This document shows, in pieces, positions 49,525-58,299 of a stretch of 64,000 nucleotides of DNA; positions within the stretch are counted from its first letter, which is position 1; each line of letters opens with the position of its first letter. The notes under the pieces are model-generated. The model was not told the origin of the DNA. It was given only the letters and a program-made list of their open reading frames with translations, and ran no database searches. Origin of the DNA: Emticicia aquatilis (GTDB lineage Bacteria; Bacteroidota; Bacteroidia; Cytophagales; Spirosomataceae); assembly GCF_014644295.1 (NCBI RefSeq), contig NZ_BMKK01000001.1, positions 868,001 through 932,000 of the forward strand, read 5' to 3'. The position numbers were made by a program, and so were the translations under genes.

Positions 49525-50229
49525 ATGCAAAAACGCCCCAAACGCCGCACTTATACGAAATATATCTTACTGGTTTTCTTGCTTGTCTCGGCGGCGGTGT
49601 ATGGGTATTTTATGAAACGCACACCCATTTTATGGGGGTATCATACGTTTTATTTTACACCTAAAAAATATAGAAATACGCTACATCAATTGACTAATGA
49701 ACGTAAAGAGTTAGCTTCTAACAGTGATAATCTGAGTAAAGTATTTATTCGTCAGTTTTGTACTTTACTGCCTTTTTGGTACGGCACTCGTTATTCGTTT
49801 TATGGGCAGACCGAAACCCCAGGCAAAGGGAAAATTGCCTGTGGCTATTTCGTGACAACGGTTTTGGAAGATTTGGGCTTAAAAATCGAACGGAATAAAC
49901 TCGCACAGTTGCCTTCGGAAGAAATGATAAAATCGCTCGTTGAAAAAGAGTCGATACGTAGGTTTAGTCAATATACTATTACTGATTTTTTGGCGGGTGT
50001 TCGAGAAACTGGCACTGGGCTTTATGTGGTCGGGCTTGATACGCACACGGGATTTCTGCTCTACCAAAACAACGAAATGCGTTTTATTCATGCCAGTGGT
50101 AGGTTTCCGTATGCGGTCGTAAATGAGCGAGCCAAAGATTCTATCATTTTGGGTAAATCGAATTACCGAATCGTCGGGAAATTGAACGATGATGAAAAGG
50201 TTTTGCAGAATTGGTTGTCGAACCAATAG
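49525..50229 (+). CDS. membrane-anchored NlpC/P60-like hypothetical protein
   Basis: 234 residues from ATG 49525; an upstream in-frame ATG at 49432 crosses a terminator and repeat. A single N-terminal membrane anchor (about 12-28) is followed by a periplasmic domain. PFWYGTRYSFYG, the Cys of KIACGYFVTTVLEDLG and the His of LDTHTGFLLY and RFIHASG suggest a papain-like (NlpC/P60-type) Cys-His pair. This could be a peptidoglycan endopeptidase or an inactive relative; a family match is not certain. It precedes a DoxX-like gene with a 41-bp spacer. Confidence 0.55.
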   Translation: MQKRPKRRTYTKYILLVFLLVSAAVYGYFMKRTPILWGYHTFYFTPKKYRNTLHQLTNERKELASNSDNLSKVFIRQFCTLLPFWYGTRYSFYGQTETPGKGKIACGYFVTTVLEDLGLKIERNKLAQLPSEEMIKSLVEKESIRRFSQYTITDFLAGVRETGTGLYVVGLDTHTGFLLYQNNEMRFIHASGRFPYAVVNERAKDSIILGKSNYRIVGKLNDDEKVLQNWLSNQ

Positions 50230-50270
50230 TAAACGCTATATTTAACGATACAATCCTAAAAACCGTTCCT

Positions 50271-50630
50271 ATGAAAAACCTAAAACTCATCCTGACTTAT
50301 CTTTTCGGTACTTTTTTGATTTTTGGTGGCATCAATCACTTCATCAAACCCGAAATGTATGCTCCTTTTATACCTGATTTTCTGCCAAGTTTGGCCATTA
50401 ATTATCTAACTGGAATCGCAGAAATTGCGGTGGGTGTGGGTGTTTTTATTCCTCGTTTTCGCTCAATGGCTACACTCGGAATCTTGATTATGATGCTGGT
50501 GTTTTTGCCGCTTCATATCTTCGATGTCTTCAAAGAAAATCCTGCCATCGGTAGCCATCAAGCGGCTTTGATTCGCCTACCTTTGCAGTTTGTATTGATT
50601 GCATGGGCGTGGTATATCCATAAAAAATAG
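50271..50630 (+). CDS. DoxX-like membrane protein
   Basis: 119 residues from ATG 50271, with four membrane segments (LILTYLFGTFLIFGGINHF, ... AINYLTGIAEIAVGVGVFIP, ... LGILIMMLVFLPLHIFDV, ... LPLQFVLIAWAWYI). The GGINHFIKPEMY start is characteristic of the DoxX/MauE-type small quinone-linked membrane proteins. Function unknown; related proteins take part in thiosulfate oxidation or redox stress. A weak hairpin (50628-50656) separates it from the convergent dps gene. Confidence 0.75.
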   Translation: MKNLKLILTYLFGTFLIFGGINHFIKPEMYAPFIPDFLPSLAINYLTGIAEIAVGVGVFIPRFRSMATLGILIMMLVFLPLHIFDVFKENPAIGSHQAALIRLPLQFVLIAWAWYIHKK

Positions 50631-50672
50631 CTTCCTATACTAAATAGAAAGCTATTGATATATGAGGGTGAT

Positions 50673-51140
50673 TTATTTCAAGAATGAGCGTATCATCCAA
50701 GCCATTTTTTCGTGTTTTGCCAAAACTCCCGTCAAGAAATCAGTTGTTACGGGGTCTTTCAAGTCGGCAATATCATCAATGTCTTTACGGATATTCTTGC
50801 AAAGAGTCTCTTGGTCGGCTAAAAGTACTTTCATTTGTTCGGTCTGATGCTCATTGTACGGGCCTTCGGTCAGGCGAGTGACCGACAAAAACTCTTTCAT
50901 TGTGCCAATTGCCTGATACCCCAATTGAGTGATACGTTCGGCAATTTCATCAATGGTTTCGGTCAGAATTTCGTAATGAGATTCATAGAACTTGTGTATT
51001 TCCATAAAACTTGGCCCAGTGATATTCCAATGGTAATTGCGAGTTTTGATGACCAATACGTGTTCGTCGGCCAATAATGTCGATAAAATGTCAGTTATTT
51101 TTTGGCTTTCGCTTTTGGGTATTCCAATACTTGCTTGCAT
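50673..51140 (-). CDS. dps: Dps-family ferritin-like DNA-protection protein
   Basis: 155 residues of four-helix bundle. The ferroxidase site is built from the conserved KTRNYHWNITGPSFMEIHKFYESHY and DEIAERITQLG segments, matching Dps. Dodecamers store iron and shield DNA during stress. The N-terminal tail is short (MQASIGIPKSES) and has few lysines, so DNA binding may be weak. It begins the stress cluster, with DUF2383 and small membrane proteins following upstream on the same strand. Confidence 0.93.
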   Translation of the reverse strand: MQASIGIPKSESQKITDILSTLLADEHVLVIKTRNYHWNITGPSFMEIHKFYESHYEILTETIDEIAERITQLGYQAIGTMKEFLSVTRLTEGPYNEHQTEQMKVLLADQETLCKNIRKDIDDIADLKDPVTTDFLTGVLAKHEKMAWMIRSFLK

Positions 51141-51207
51141 GAATTTAGTTATTTTAAAGATGATTGATAAGGGTATGTGCGAAATTGAGTTTCGTCAGAA
51201 ACTTTAC

Positions 51208-51699
51208 TCATTGAGTAATATCTAAAGCCGCAATTTCAGATTTAGTGTCGGTATTGGCTTTCATCAATGACCTAATAATATCCAAAGATTCGGCAATAAT
51301 TGTTCGTTGTACGATTAATAAAGCCCGCAATGGCTCGCTAAGTTCGTTCATTTCTAAAGCCAAATCATAAGCCTTGATGGCTTGGGTATCACCAAACTCG
51401 CACGAGTTTAAGATTGTGTGTCGATTTTTAGAGCTAAGTGCAGCTTTGAAATCCAACCAAACTTGATGTACTTTTCCTAAGAACGTACTCGAAGTGCTTG
51501 GCTCGCCACCAAGTTTTACGACATATTCGGCCAATGATTCAGCAAAACCATCGCTTTCGTTGATAATACTACCAAATAATCCTTGTAGGTCTTCCTGAGT
51601 TACATCGCTTATTGCTTTCTTGTAGCCATCAATTCTACTGTGATTGATTTCTATTAGCTCGTTGAGGGTATCTCTGAGCGTGTCGTGTTGCGTTTTCAT
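51208..51699 (-). CDS. DUF2383 four-helix-bundle protein
   Basis: 163 residues from ATG 51699; an in-frame ATG at 51732 is an alternative but gives an atypical start. LNELIEINHSRIDGYKKAISDV and LAEYVVKLGGEPS are typical of the PA2169/DUF2383 ferritin-like group. Acidic residues line the bundle, consistent with metal binding. In many stress-responsive loci it sits beside dps, as here (67 bp). Function not established. Confidence 0.78.
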   Translation of the reverse strand: MKTQHDTLRDTLNELIEINHSRIDGYKKAISDVTQEDLQGLFGSIINESDGFAESLAEYVVKLGGEPSTSSTFLGKVHQVWLDFKAALSSKNRHTILNSCEFGDTQAIKAYDLALEMNELSEPLRALLIVQRTIIAESLDIIRSLMKANTDTKSEIAALDITQ

Positions 51700-51745
51700 G
51701 GTATTTATTAAATTTAAAAGTTGTGTACCCAAAATTTAGTACATA

Positions 51746-51824
51746 GTAAACTAAATGCTTATAATCTTTATGTCCTATTTCCAGAGGAGAACAGCCACAA
51801 AAACCTTTTTGGCATTTAGTTTAC
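51746..51824. repeat. 79-bp segment with 13-bp terminal inverted repeats
   Basis: gtaaactaaatgc (51746-51758) and gcatttagtttac (51812-51824) are exact inverted repeats. The segment lies between the DUF2383 and small membrane protein genes and has no ORF. Size and ends suggest a miniature insertion element or a long-range regulatory structure. Confidence 0.6.
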
Positions 51825-51882
51825 AATGATTTCAATATAGAAAACCGATGATTTGAAGCATAGCAGAAGCCAGTCTTATACA

Positions 51883-52077
51883 TCAGGCGTGAACTTGCTT
51901 TATACGAGTAAAGTTGTGTTTGATTTTTTTCAAGTAGTCAACTTTTTGTTTGTATTCTGAGTTCATATTTTTCACTACTCCAGAACTAAACGGGCTAAAG
52001 TGTTCTGAAAAGAAAATCAGCGAAAATGAGGTTAATAAACCCGCTACTAAAAATCCGATTAGAATGACAGTTTCCAT
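51883..52077 (-). CDS. small membrane protein (64 residues)
   Basis: A single N-terminal membrane segment (about 3-23, VILIGFLVAGLLTSFSLIFF) followed by a basic, Lys-rich tail (YKQKVDYLKKIKH). No family is recognised. It lies in line with the lmo0937-type gene upstream (52123-52275) and is plausible as part of the stress group. A sharp coding signal is hard to prove for such a short gene. Confidence 0.5.
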   Translation of the reverse strand: METVILIGFLVAGLLTSFSLIFFSEHFSPFSSGVVKNMNSEYKQKVDYLKKIKHNFTRIKQVHA

Positions 52078-52122
52078 AGTTTCAATTTGTTTTAGTGAAT
52101 AAATATGAACTACTCTTTAGTT

Positions 52123-52275
52123 TTAGATTTTGCCCTTGCGTATCAATCCAACTAAGAAAGATATGATGGCTAAAACCAATAAAATATGGATAAGCCCAGA
52201 AGCACTATAAGCAAAAGCTCCGATGAGCCATCCAATAACTAAGATTACGGCGATGATATACAAGATTGAACGCAT
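52123..52275 (-). CDS. lmo0937-type 50-residue membrane protein
   Basis: Read directly from the minus strand: ATG at 52275 to TAA at 52123, 50 residues, beginning MRSILYIIAVILVIGW and ending VGLIRKGKI. Two hydrophobic helices separated by AYSASGLIHIL match the lmo0937 (DUF5670) family of tiny membrane proteins, whose pattern is ILY-IAV-ILxI-WLIG, then GLIHILLV. Function unknown; members often sit in stress loci next to CsbD, Dps or YihY genes, as here. Confidence 0.8.
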   Translation of the reverse strand: MRSILYIIAVILVIGWLIGAFAYSASGLIHILLVLAIISFLVGLIRKGKI

Positions 52276-52518
52276 AGTTGTAATAGTTTTTAATGGTTTA
52301 GAATATTTATAACTGTGTTTTGATTGTTGTATTTACTGATAAAATATTTATTCCATTGATTATGAGGCAGAAAGCTGGGGAAATATCAAGCATGAGCTTC
52401 TATTTTGTGGAAAATTTTGCCCATTTATGCTATTGGTATAAAATTTTGTTTTAAAGTACTGAGGCTTTTATAAAAGCTCAATGAGGTTTTGATTTACCTA
52501 TTTATATATCAGCATTTT

Positions 52519-53436
52519 ATGAAATATCTTAGACTTATAAGAAATACTTTTGAGGGCTTTATGAATGATAATGCCTTTAAGTTAAGTGCTTCGTTGTCTT
52601 ATTACACTTTGTTTTCGTTGGCCCCGATGATACTCATCTTTTTGTCGATAGTTGGCTTTTTCTACGGACAAGATGCCATTAGAGGGCAACTTTATGGACA
52701 AATAAATGGTCTTATTGGCAAAGAAGCCGCTCTACAAGTGCAAGAAATGGTGCAACACGCTCAGCTATCGGGCAAAACAGGTTTTGCGGGAGTAGTTGGG
52801 GTAATTATGCTTTTTATTGGTGCAACGGGAGTTTTTGCAGAAATCCAAGATTCTATCAATCTGATTTGGTCGCTGAAAGCTAAACCCAAAAACGGAATCG
52901 TCAAGTATTTAGTTAATCGTTTTTTGTCATTTTCGCTGATTGTGTCTTTCGGTTTTTTGTTTATCGTTTCGTTGTTGGTCAATACATTGCTCGATGCTTT
53001 CAGCCAACGCTTATCGGTATATTTCTCAGAAACAACGGTTTATATATTTACCGTTATTAATTTGGGGGTTATTTGGATTGTGATGACAGTCTTATTTGCG
53101 ATAATATTTAAAGTGCTGCCCGATGGAAAAGTGGCAAATAAGGATGCTTTGATGGGGGCTGGCGTAACGGCCATGCTATTTATGGTTGGAAAATACGTGA
53201 TTGGATTTTACTTAGGACAATCGAATATATCCGACATTTACGGGGCGGCTGGTTCGGTCGTAATCTTGCTTACATGGGTGTATTATTCATCAATGATTTT
53301 ATACTTGGGAGCAGAGTTTACGAAGGTTTATGCCATAGAGTTTGGCGAAGGAATAAAGCCTGCATCTTATACTGTTTTGATAAAGCAAACTGAAATTGAG
53401 GCTACTCAAAAAAATGTTGATACGATTGTAAAATAA
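52519..53436 (+). CDS. YihY/virulence factor BrkB-family membrane protein
   Basis: 305 residues from ATG 52519. Six membrane segments and the family's FKLSASLSYYTLFSLAPMILI, GATGVFAEIQDSINLIW, and FYLGQSNISDIYGAAGSVVILLTWVYYSSMILYLGAEFT. The family was once misnamed RNase BN; it is a polytopic inner-membrane protein of unknown function, possibly a transporter. A short C-terminal soluble tail (about 25 residues) is present. No terminator follows; a GC-rich palindrome lies 36 bp downstream. Confidence 0.88.
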   Translation: MKYLRLIRNTFEGFMNDNAFKLSASLSYYTLFSLAPMILIFLSIVGFFYGQDAIRGQLYGQINGLIGKEAALQVQEMVQHAQLSGKTGFAGVVGVIMLFIGATGVFAEIQDSINLIWSLKAKPKNGIVKYLVNRFLSFSLIVSFGFLFIVSLLVNTLLDAFSQRLSVYFSETTVYIFTVINLGVIWIVMTVLFAIIFKVLPDGKVANKDALMGAGVTAMLFMVGKYVIGFYLGQSNISDIYGAAGSVVILLTWVYYSSMILYLGAEFTKVYAIEFGEGIKPASYTVLIKQTEIEATQKNVDTIVK

Positions 53437-53471
53437 GTTATTTAGTTGATTTTTAGTTAGTTATATTTACT

Positions 53472-53516
53472 GCGAACTGGAAGCGGCTGAGCGTCGGCCG
53501 CCGTCGCTCGGTTCGC
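53472..53516. repeat. GC-rich nested palindrome
   Basis: A ~45-bp block far richer in G+C than the rest. gcgaac (53472-53477) pairs with gttcgc (53511-53516); gagcg (53489-53493) with cgctc (53505-53509); the core is tcggccgccgt. It lies between YihY and the TspO-like gene and may be a foreign repeat or a terminator. Confidence 0.6.
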
Positions 53517-53538
53517 TCCACAAAGAAAAAATAAAATT

Positions 53539-54348
53539 ATGGATTCGATAGCAAAACAAATAGGTGTAAAAACCTTACAGATACTCAATTGGGGCTTTTT
53601 TGTAGCAATGGTAGCCACCAATTACTTGGCCAATGCCCTGCCATTTAATGATAAAACCACCAAACAACTTTCTGACCAATACCCAAATCTTTTTGTGCCT
53701 GCGGGCATCACGTTTTCGATTTGGGGAATAATCTATATCATGCTATTTATTTTTTGCGTGAAACAGAGCAAAAACTTATTTAGTAAAGTTCCCGACCCAT
53801 CAACCAATGCGTTGGTTGATAAAATCGGCTTACGATTTATTGTGAGTTGTATCCTGAATATGTTCTGGATTGTATATTGGCATTTCGAACATTTGTTCTT
53901 TTCGGTAATCATCATGCTTTCGTTATTGATAACACTCATCGACATTGTTCGTAGAATTGATTATCTTAGTAAAAATCATGAAATCAATATTCCGATGATA
54001 GCAAAGGCTGCCTTTGGTACTTATTTAGGCTGGATTTGTATTGCTACGATTGCCAATATCACTGCCGTATTAGTATTTTTTGGCTGGGGAGCTTTGGGTC
54101 AAAGCGAAACTTTTTGGACTTGCTTGATGGTATTAATCGGAGCATTGATTGCCAGCTGGGCACTCAATAAACTCAACAATGCTTTTATCGGAGCGGCAGT
54201 TTTGTGGGCATTTGTGGGCATCCTCATTCAGCGAATCGGAGCAACGGAATACCACCGTTTTATAGTCTGGATAACGGTTTTTGCCATTATCATTGTCAGC
54301 ACAAGTCTTATCATAGAAACTACGAAGGCGGCATTCCGTAGGACTTAA
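53539..54348 (+). CDS. TspO/MBR-superfamily tryptophan-rich membrane protein
   Basis: 269 residues with seven to eight membrane segments. FVPAGITFSIWGIIYIML resembles the N-terminal signature of TspO-like proteins, and the tryptophans at WGFF, FWIVYWHFEH, YLGWICIA and FFGWGAL fit the tryptophan-rich pattern. It is longer than classical TspO (~160), like the larger Bacteroidota relatives. TspO proteins bind porphyrins and respond to stress; no direct evidence here. A good hairpin terminator follows at 54354-54386. Confidence 0.7.
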   Translation: MDSIAKQIGVKTLQILNWGFFVAMVATNYLANALPFNDKTTKQLSDQYPNLFVPAGITFSIWGIIYIMLFIFCVKQSKNLFSKVPDPSTNALVDKIGLRFIVSCILNMFWIVYWHFEHLFFSVIIMLSLLITLIDIVRRIDYLSKNHEINIPMIAKAAFGTYLGWICIATIANITAVLVFFGWGALGQSETFWTCLMVLIGALIASWALNKLNNAFIGAAVLWAFVGILIQRIGATEYHRFIVWITVFAIIIVSTSLIIETTKAAFRRT

Positions 54349-54353
54349 AAAAT

Positions 54354-54386
54354 TACCCTGCAAAGCAGCAAAAGCTTTGCAGGGTA
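54354..54386. terminator. bidirectional terminator
   Basis: taccctgcaaagc (54354-54366) pairs with gctttgcagggta (54374-54386), flanked by AT-rich DNA. It ends the TspO-like gene and the convergent rpoN operon. Confidence 0.8.
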
Positions 54387-54393
54387 TCTCAGT

Positions 54394-55836
54394 TTATCGG
54401 TCTTTGAGCAATGGAAACGCAATCGTAAAAGTAGTGCCAACTCCTAACTGAGAATCAACTTCTACTCGTGCATTATGCGATTGCAGAATCGTGAGTGTGG
54501 CAGCCAAGCCTAAGCCCAAACCATTGGTTTTGAGCGTAAAATAAGGTTCAAAAAGTCTATTTAGGTTTTCTTGACTAATACCTACACCATTGTCTTTGAT
54601 TGTCACCAAGAAATAATCATTTCTAATACTCGTCAGAATCGTCAAGATACCTTTTTCGGCCTCCATTGCCTCAATGGCATTGATTATGAGGTTTAAGAAG
54701 GCGATTTTTATCTTCGATTGGTCGAGATTAAGGGTACAATCTTCACCAAAGTTTTTGACTAAAGTAATCTTTTTTAAATTAATTCGGTCGAGGGCTTCGC
54801 TCAATGCTCTTTCAATCAATTCGATTATCGAAATTGAGGTCAGAACTGTTTCTTGCGGCTTAAATGACTCTAAAAGTTCGGTAATTAGTGTATTAATTCG
54901 GAGGCTATTTCGCCTAATAATATCCGTAAAAAGCTTTAGGTCTTCGTCGGGCAATTCGGGGTCGAGTTGGTCAAGCGAAAGATGGATATTGGTCAGCGGA
55001 TTTCGGACTTCGTGGGCAAGTGTTCGAGCCAAACGTGCCGTTGACGCTGATTTTTCGGCCAAAAGTCGGTCACGTTCGAGTTTTTTCCTCGATGTAATGT
55101 CTTGAATGACAATGAGGTAATAAATGTTTCCTTCGCTATCATTCTGCTTACTTCCGCTAAGCGAACAAAGCACTCGTTCGCCGCTTTTATTAACCATCCA
55201 AATGTCGTAGTTTTCAATCGAATTATTAATCTCAAGGATTTGCTTAAAACGTCGATAATCATCGTGGTCGGCAAAAAAGTTTCGGAAGCTAAGATTAGAT
55301 GTATCCGAATTTTCAAAGCCTAATAATTCGTAAGCGGTTTTGTTGTAATAAAAAATCAATCCCTCAGTCGATTTCAAGACAATCGCTTCTTTCATTTGCT
55401 CAAAAATACTCTTCAAGCGAGTTTCATTTTCACGTAAGCGTTTTACGGCATCGGCACGCTCAAGGGCATATCTGATACAACGGTCGAGCTTCTCGGCATC
55501 TAAATCGGTTTTCACCAAATAGTCCATTGCTCCTAATCGCATGGCCTCATTATCGACCTGTTTATCTCCTTTACCTGTAAACAAAATCACAGGCGTATTG
55601 ATACCCATTTCGATGACAGCCTTGAGCAAATCAATACCCGTTTTGACTCCCAAACGGAAATCAAAAAAACATAAGTCGAACTTGGAATGAGAGAGATGCT
55701 TGACGCCATCGTTGAACGAACTGGCCCAAACAATATCGAATTGCTTCGATGGAATTTCTTTTAAGTACTCGGATGTTAGATAAAAGTCATCTTCATCATC
55801 ATCAACAATTAAGAGTTTAACGGCTTTACTATTCAT
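54394..55836 (-). CDS. hybrid REC-PAS-histidine kinase
   Basis: 480 residues from ATG 55836, which overlaps the preceding stop as ATGA. Order: receiver domain 1-125 (acidic pocket VDDDEDD, phospho-acceptor Asp59 in CFFDFRLG, Lys109), PAS 142-255 (ITSRKKLERDR linker), HisKA with His275 (LAHEVRNPLTNIHL), then HATPase (NLIINAIEAME, DNGVGI, GLGLGLAATL). No membrane segment, so it is cytoplasmic. Having REC first means another kinase can phosphorylate it. It is the last gene of the rpoN operon. Confidence 0.9.
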   Translation of the reverse strand: MNSKAVKLLIVDDDEDDFYLTSEYLKEIPSKQFDIVWASSFNDGVKHLSHSKFDLCFFDFRLGVKTGIDLLKAVIEMGINTPVILFTGKGDKQVDNEAMRLGAMDYLVKTDLDAEKLDRCIRYALERADAVKRLRENETRLKSIFEQMKEAIVLKSTEGLIFYYNKTAYELLGFENSDTSNLSFRNFFADHDDYRRFKQILEINNSIENYDIWMVNKSGERVLCSLSGSKQNDSEGNIYYLIVIQDITSRKKLERDRLLAEKSASTARLARTLAHEVRNPLTNIHLSLDQLDPELPDEDLKLFTDIIRRNSLRINTLITELLESFKPQETVLTSISIIELIERALSEALDRINLKKITLVKNFGEDCTLNLDQSKIKIAFLNLIINAIEAMEAEKGILTILTSIRNDYFLVTIKDNGVGISQENLNRLFEPYFTLKTNGLGLGLAATLTILQSHNARVEVDSQLGVGTTFTIAFPLLKDR

Positions 55837-56291
55837 TTCTTTGCATTTTGTGGTAGTTGCACAATATCGAGCCAATAATGGCCAAGTGTTCGGGCAATCT
55901 CAATAAATTCGGCAATCGCTACTGGTTTCGTAATGAAACTATTGATACCCAACTCGTAGGTTTTCAATACATCTTGTTCGGCTTTTGAAGTAGTAAGTGC
56001 TACTACTGGAATCATTTTTAGCTTCGTATCCGATTTGATTTCTTTTAAAGCCTCACGTCCATCCATTTTAGGCATATTCAAATCGAGCAAAATCAACGAT
56101 GGCCTCGGACAATCCTCTGGATTTGTATATTTATTTTGTTGTTTCAAATAGTCGAGTAATTCGAGTCCATCGTTGACGAAACGAATATCGACCAGCAACT
56201 TGCTTTCTTCAAAAGCCTCTCTCGTAAATAGTTGGTCATCTTCGTCGTCGTCGGCGACTAAAATCACCAATTTCTTATTGCTGTTTCCCAT
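55833..56291 (-). CDS. single-domain response regulator
   Basis: 152 residues comprising one receiver domain with no output domain: acidic DDDEDD near residues 14-19, phospho-acceptor Asp70 (LILLDLNMPKMDGREAL), Thr and Lys in LTTSKAEQD and ITKPVA. A C-terminal FIEIARTLGHYWLDIVQLP tail is shared with the regulator at 62912-63337. It resembles the Rcp1-like regulators that partner PAS/phytochrome-type kinases. It sits 5 bp after the triple-PAS kinase and overlaps the next gene by 4 bp. Confidence 0.9.
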   Translation of the reverse strand: MGNSNKKLVILVADDDEDDQLFTREAFEESKLLVDIRFVNDGLELLDYLKQQNKYTNPEDCPRPSLILLDLNMPKMDGREALKEIKSDTKLKMIPVVALTTSKAEQDVLKTYELGINSFITKPVAIAEFIEIARTLGHYWLDIVQLPQNAKK

Positions 56292-56296
56292 CGTAA

Positions 56297-58294
56297 TTAT
56301 TTATTTTTTGTTGTAGGTAGATAAAATATAAAAGTTGCTCCGACTCCTTCTTCACCTTTAGCCATAATATAGCCGCTGTGCGACTCTACTATTTTTCGGC
56401 AAATAGCCAAGCCCAAGCCCGTTCCTTCGTATTCAGTACGGCCATGAAGTCGCTGAAAAATAGCAAAAATTTGGTCGGCATATCTAGCATCAAACCCAAT
56501 ACCATTATCGCTGATAGTAAACCGATAATATTCGAGTGATTGATTGAGTTGAGGAATCTTGTGATAATCTATTTTTGAAACCTTTTCGGCAGAGATATGC
56601 ACCACTGGCGAAAGGTCTGTTTTCTTGAATTTTAAGGCATTTTCGATAAGATTTTGAAATAGCTGTTGCATCTGAACCCCCTGTGCCTCAATCATAGGCA
56701 ATTCCCCTACCGAAATCTGAGCATTTTCGTTTTGAATTTTTATTTCTAAATCATCAATTACGTTCTTCACAACCTCATTTAAAGCAATTTGCTTCGGTGT
56801 TTCGGTTTCTCTCGATGCTCTCGAATAAGTCAATAAATCATCAATGAGCGTATTCATACGTTGGGCTGCATTTATCATTCGGTCGATAAAAAAGCCCCCC
56901 TCTTCGCCCACGGCGTCTTTGTATTTTTTTTCGAGACGCTCGCCAAACGCCTTGATTTTGCGAAGTGGCTCTTGCAAATCGTGCGAAGCAACATAAGCAA
57001 ATTGTTCGAGTTCCTGATTGCTTCGATTAAGAGCAGCTACTTGCCTTTCAAGTTCTCGGCGGTAGGTTTCTATTTCGGTCAAATCAGCTGTTACGCCCAC
57101 GGCTCTCAGCATTCTGCCATTTTCGTCGTATTGAACCCTTGCCCGTAGCATCACGTTTTTGATAACGCCCGTCGAATCAATGATACGATGCTCAATTTCG
57201 TAGAAGCCTTTTTGTTCGGCCAATACTTTTCGGGTGTAATCTCGCACACGTTGCACGTCTTCTGGATGAACAAAACTGGGATAAAAATCAAGCGGGACAA
57301 TACTCTGAGGGTACTGATTTGAGTCTAATTCGAGCAGATTAAATAAACCCTCCGACCATCTAAAATGTGCTTCATTGATATTACACTCCCAACTTCCAAA
57401 CTTAAAAATAGCTTCGGCTTCTTCCATTTGGGTATGTTGGCGTTGCAGCTGCATCATTTGGTCGTTGTATTCTTTCTCAGCCTTCATGCTGATGGTATTG
57501 TCAACCACCGTACCCATAATAATAGAAGTCTTGTTGGTTTCAAAAATGTGCATTCTCAAAATCACATACTTAGTTTCGCCATCAAGACTGATTATCGAAT
57601 GTGAAATCTCGTGGTAGGGAATTTTCGCTTCAATCTTTTCATAAACTTCGGCACGCACCAAATCTTTTTCGGTTGGCGGAATAAAGCTCGAATAAAAATC
57701 AACAGGAACTCTTCTATCAGGAAACCTTTCTTTTGGCACTCCCAACAATTCAAAAAGCCCATCAGTCCACTTCACATACTCACTTCCTTCTTCCATTTCC
57801 CACGAGCCATACTGAAAAACTCGCTCAGAATTATGAAGGTGAAACTGCTTAAACTGTAAGATTTCTTCACGTAAGATTTGCTCTGTTATATCTTCGGCAA
57901 TCAGCATAATATACTGATTTTTGCCTTCGGCGTTTTGCTGTAAGAGATTAGCAGTATTTTTTAGTGTACGAATTTGCCCGTTTTTATGACGAAAAGCCAT
58001 CGTAAATTCAATGTTTTCGCCAATGGCTATTCTGTCGAACTTCTGAGAAATATCAGCCGCAAAATCTTTCATATTGGCATGAACCATAATAGGCCCCAGC
58101 GAATTGCCCATTTGCTCAATATCTTGTTTTGAATAGCCTAAAATATCAGTGATACGGTCGCTGATAAAAACTATTTTTCGTTTCTGTAAGTCAAGTACAT
58201 AGATGAGTTGAGGTAAGATTTTCACCAAACCTTCTATTTGCTTCCCAATCAACGAAAGCCCAAATGCACTACAACTCAATTTAGAATTATCCAT
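56297..58294 (-). CDS. triple-PAS sensor histidine kinase
   Basis: 665 residues from ATG 58294, placed 5 bp after the NtrC-type gene's stop; an upstream TTG at 58303 is also possible. Three PAS/PAC units (about 25-145, 155-280, 300-415; each second half carries a WxxGLFxLLG or FELLGVP motif and EHRIIDSxG) precede a coiled linker and HisKA with the phospho-His in YVASHDLQEPLRK, the subtype also used by the CHASE3 kinase at 61449. HATPase boxes: NLIENALKF, DNGIGFD, GTGLGLAICR. No membrane anchor. The PAS repeats probably sense a cytoplasmic signal such as redox or light. Confidence 0.9.
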   Translation of the reverse strand: MDNSKLSCSAFGLSLIGKQIEGLVKILPQLIYVLDLQKRKIVFISDRITDILGYSKQDIEQMGNSLGPIMVHANMKDFAADISQKFDRIAIGENIEFTMAFRHKNGQIRTLKNTANLLQQNAEGKNQYIMLIAEDITEQILREEILQFKQFHLHNSERVFQYGSWEMEEGSEYVKWTDGLFELLGVPKERFPDRRVPVDFYSSFIPPTEKDLVRAEVYEKIEAKIPYHEISHSIISLDGETKYVILRMHIFETNKTSIIMGTVVDNTISMKAEKEYNDQMMQLQRQHTQMEEAEAIFKFGSWECNINEAHFRWSEGLFNLLELDSNQYPQSIVPLDFYPSFVHPEDVQRVRDYTRKVLAEQKGFYEIEHRIIDSTGVIKNVMLRARVQYDENGRMLRAVGVTADLTEIETYRRELERQVAALNRSNQELEQFAYVASHDLQEPLRKIKAFGERLEKKYKDAVGEEGGFFIDRMINAAQRMNTLIDDLLTYSRASRETETPKQIALNEVVKNVIDDLEIKIQNENAQISVGELPMIEAQGVQMQQLFQNLIENALKFKKTDLSPVVHISAEKVSKIDYHKIPQLNQSLEYYRFTISDNGIGFDARYADQIFAIFQRLHGRTEYEGTGLGLAICRKIVESHSGYIMAKGEEGVGATFIFYLPTTKNK

Positions 58295-58299
58295 GCTGC

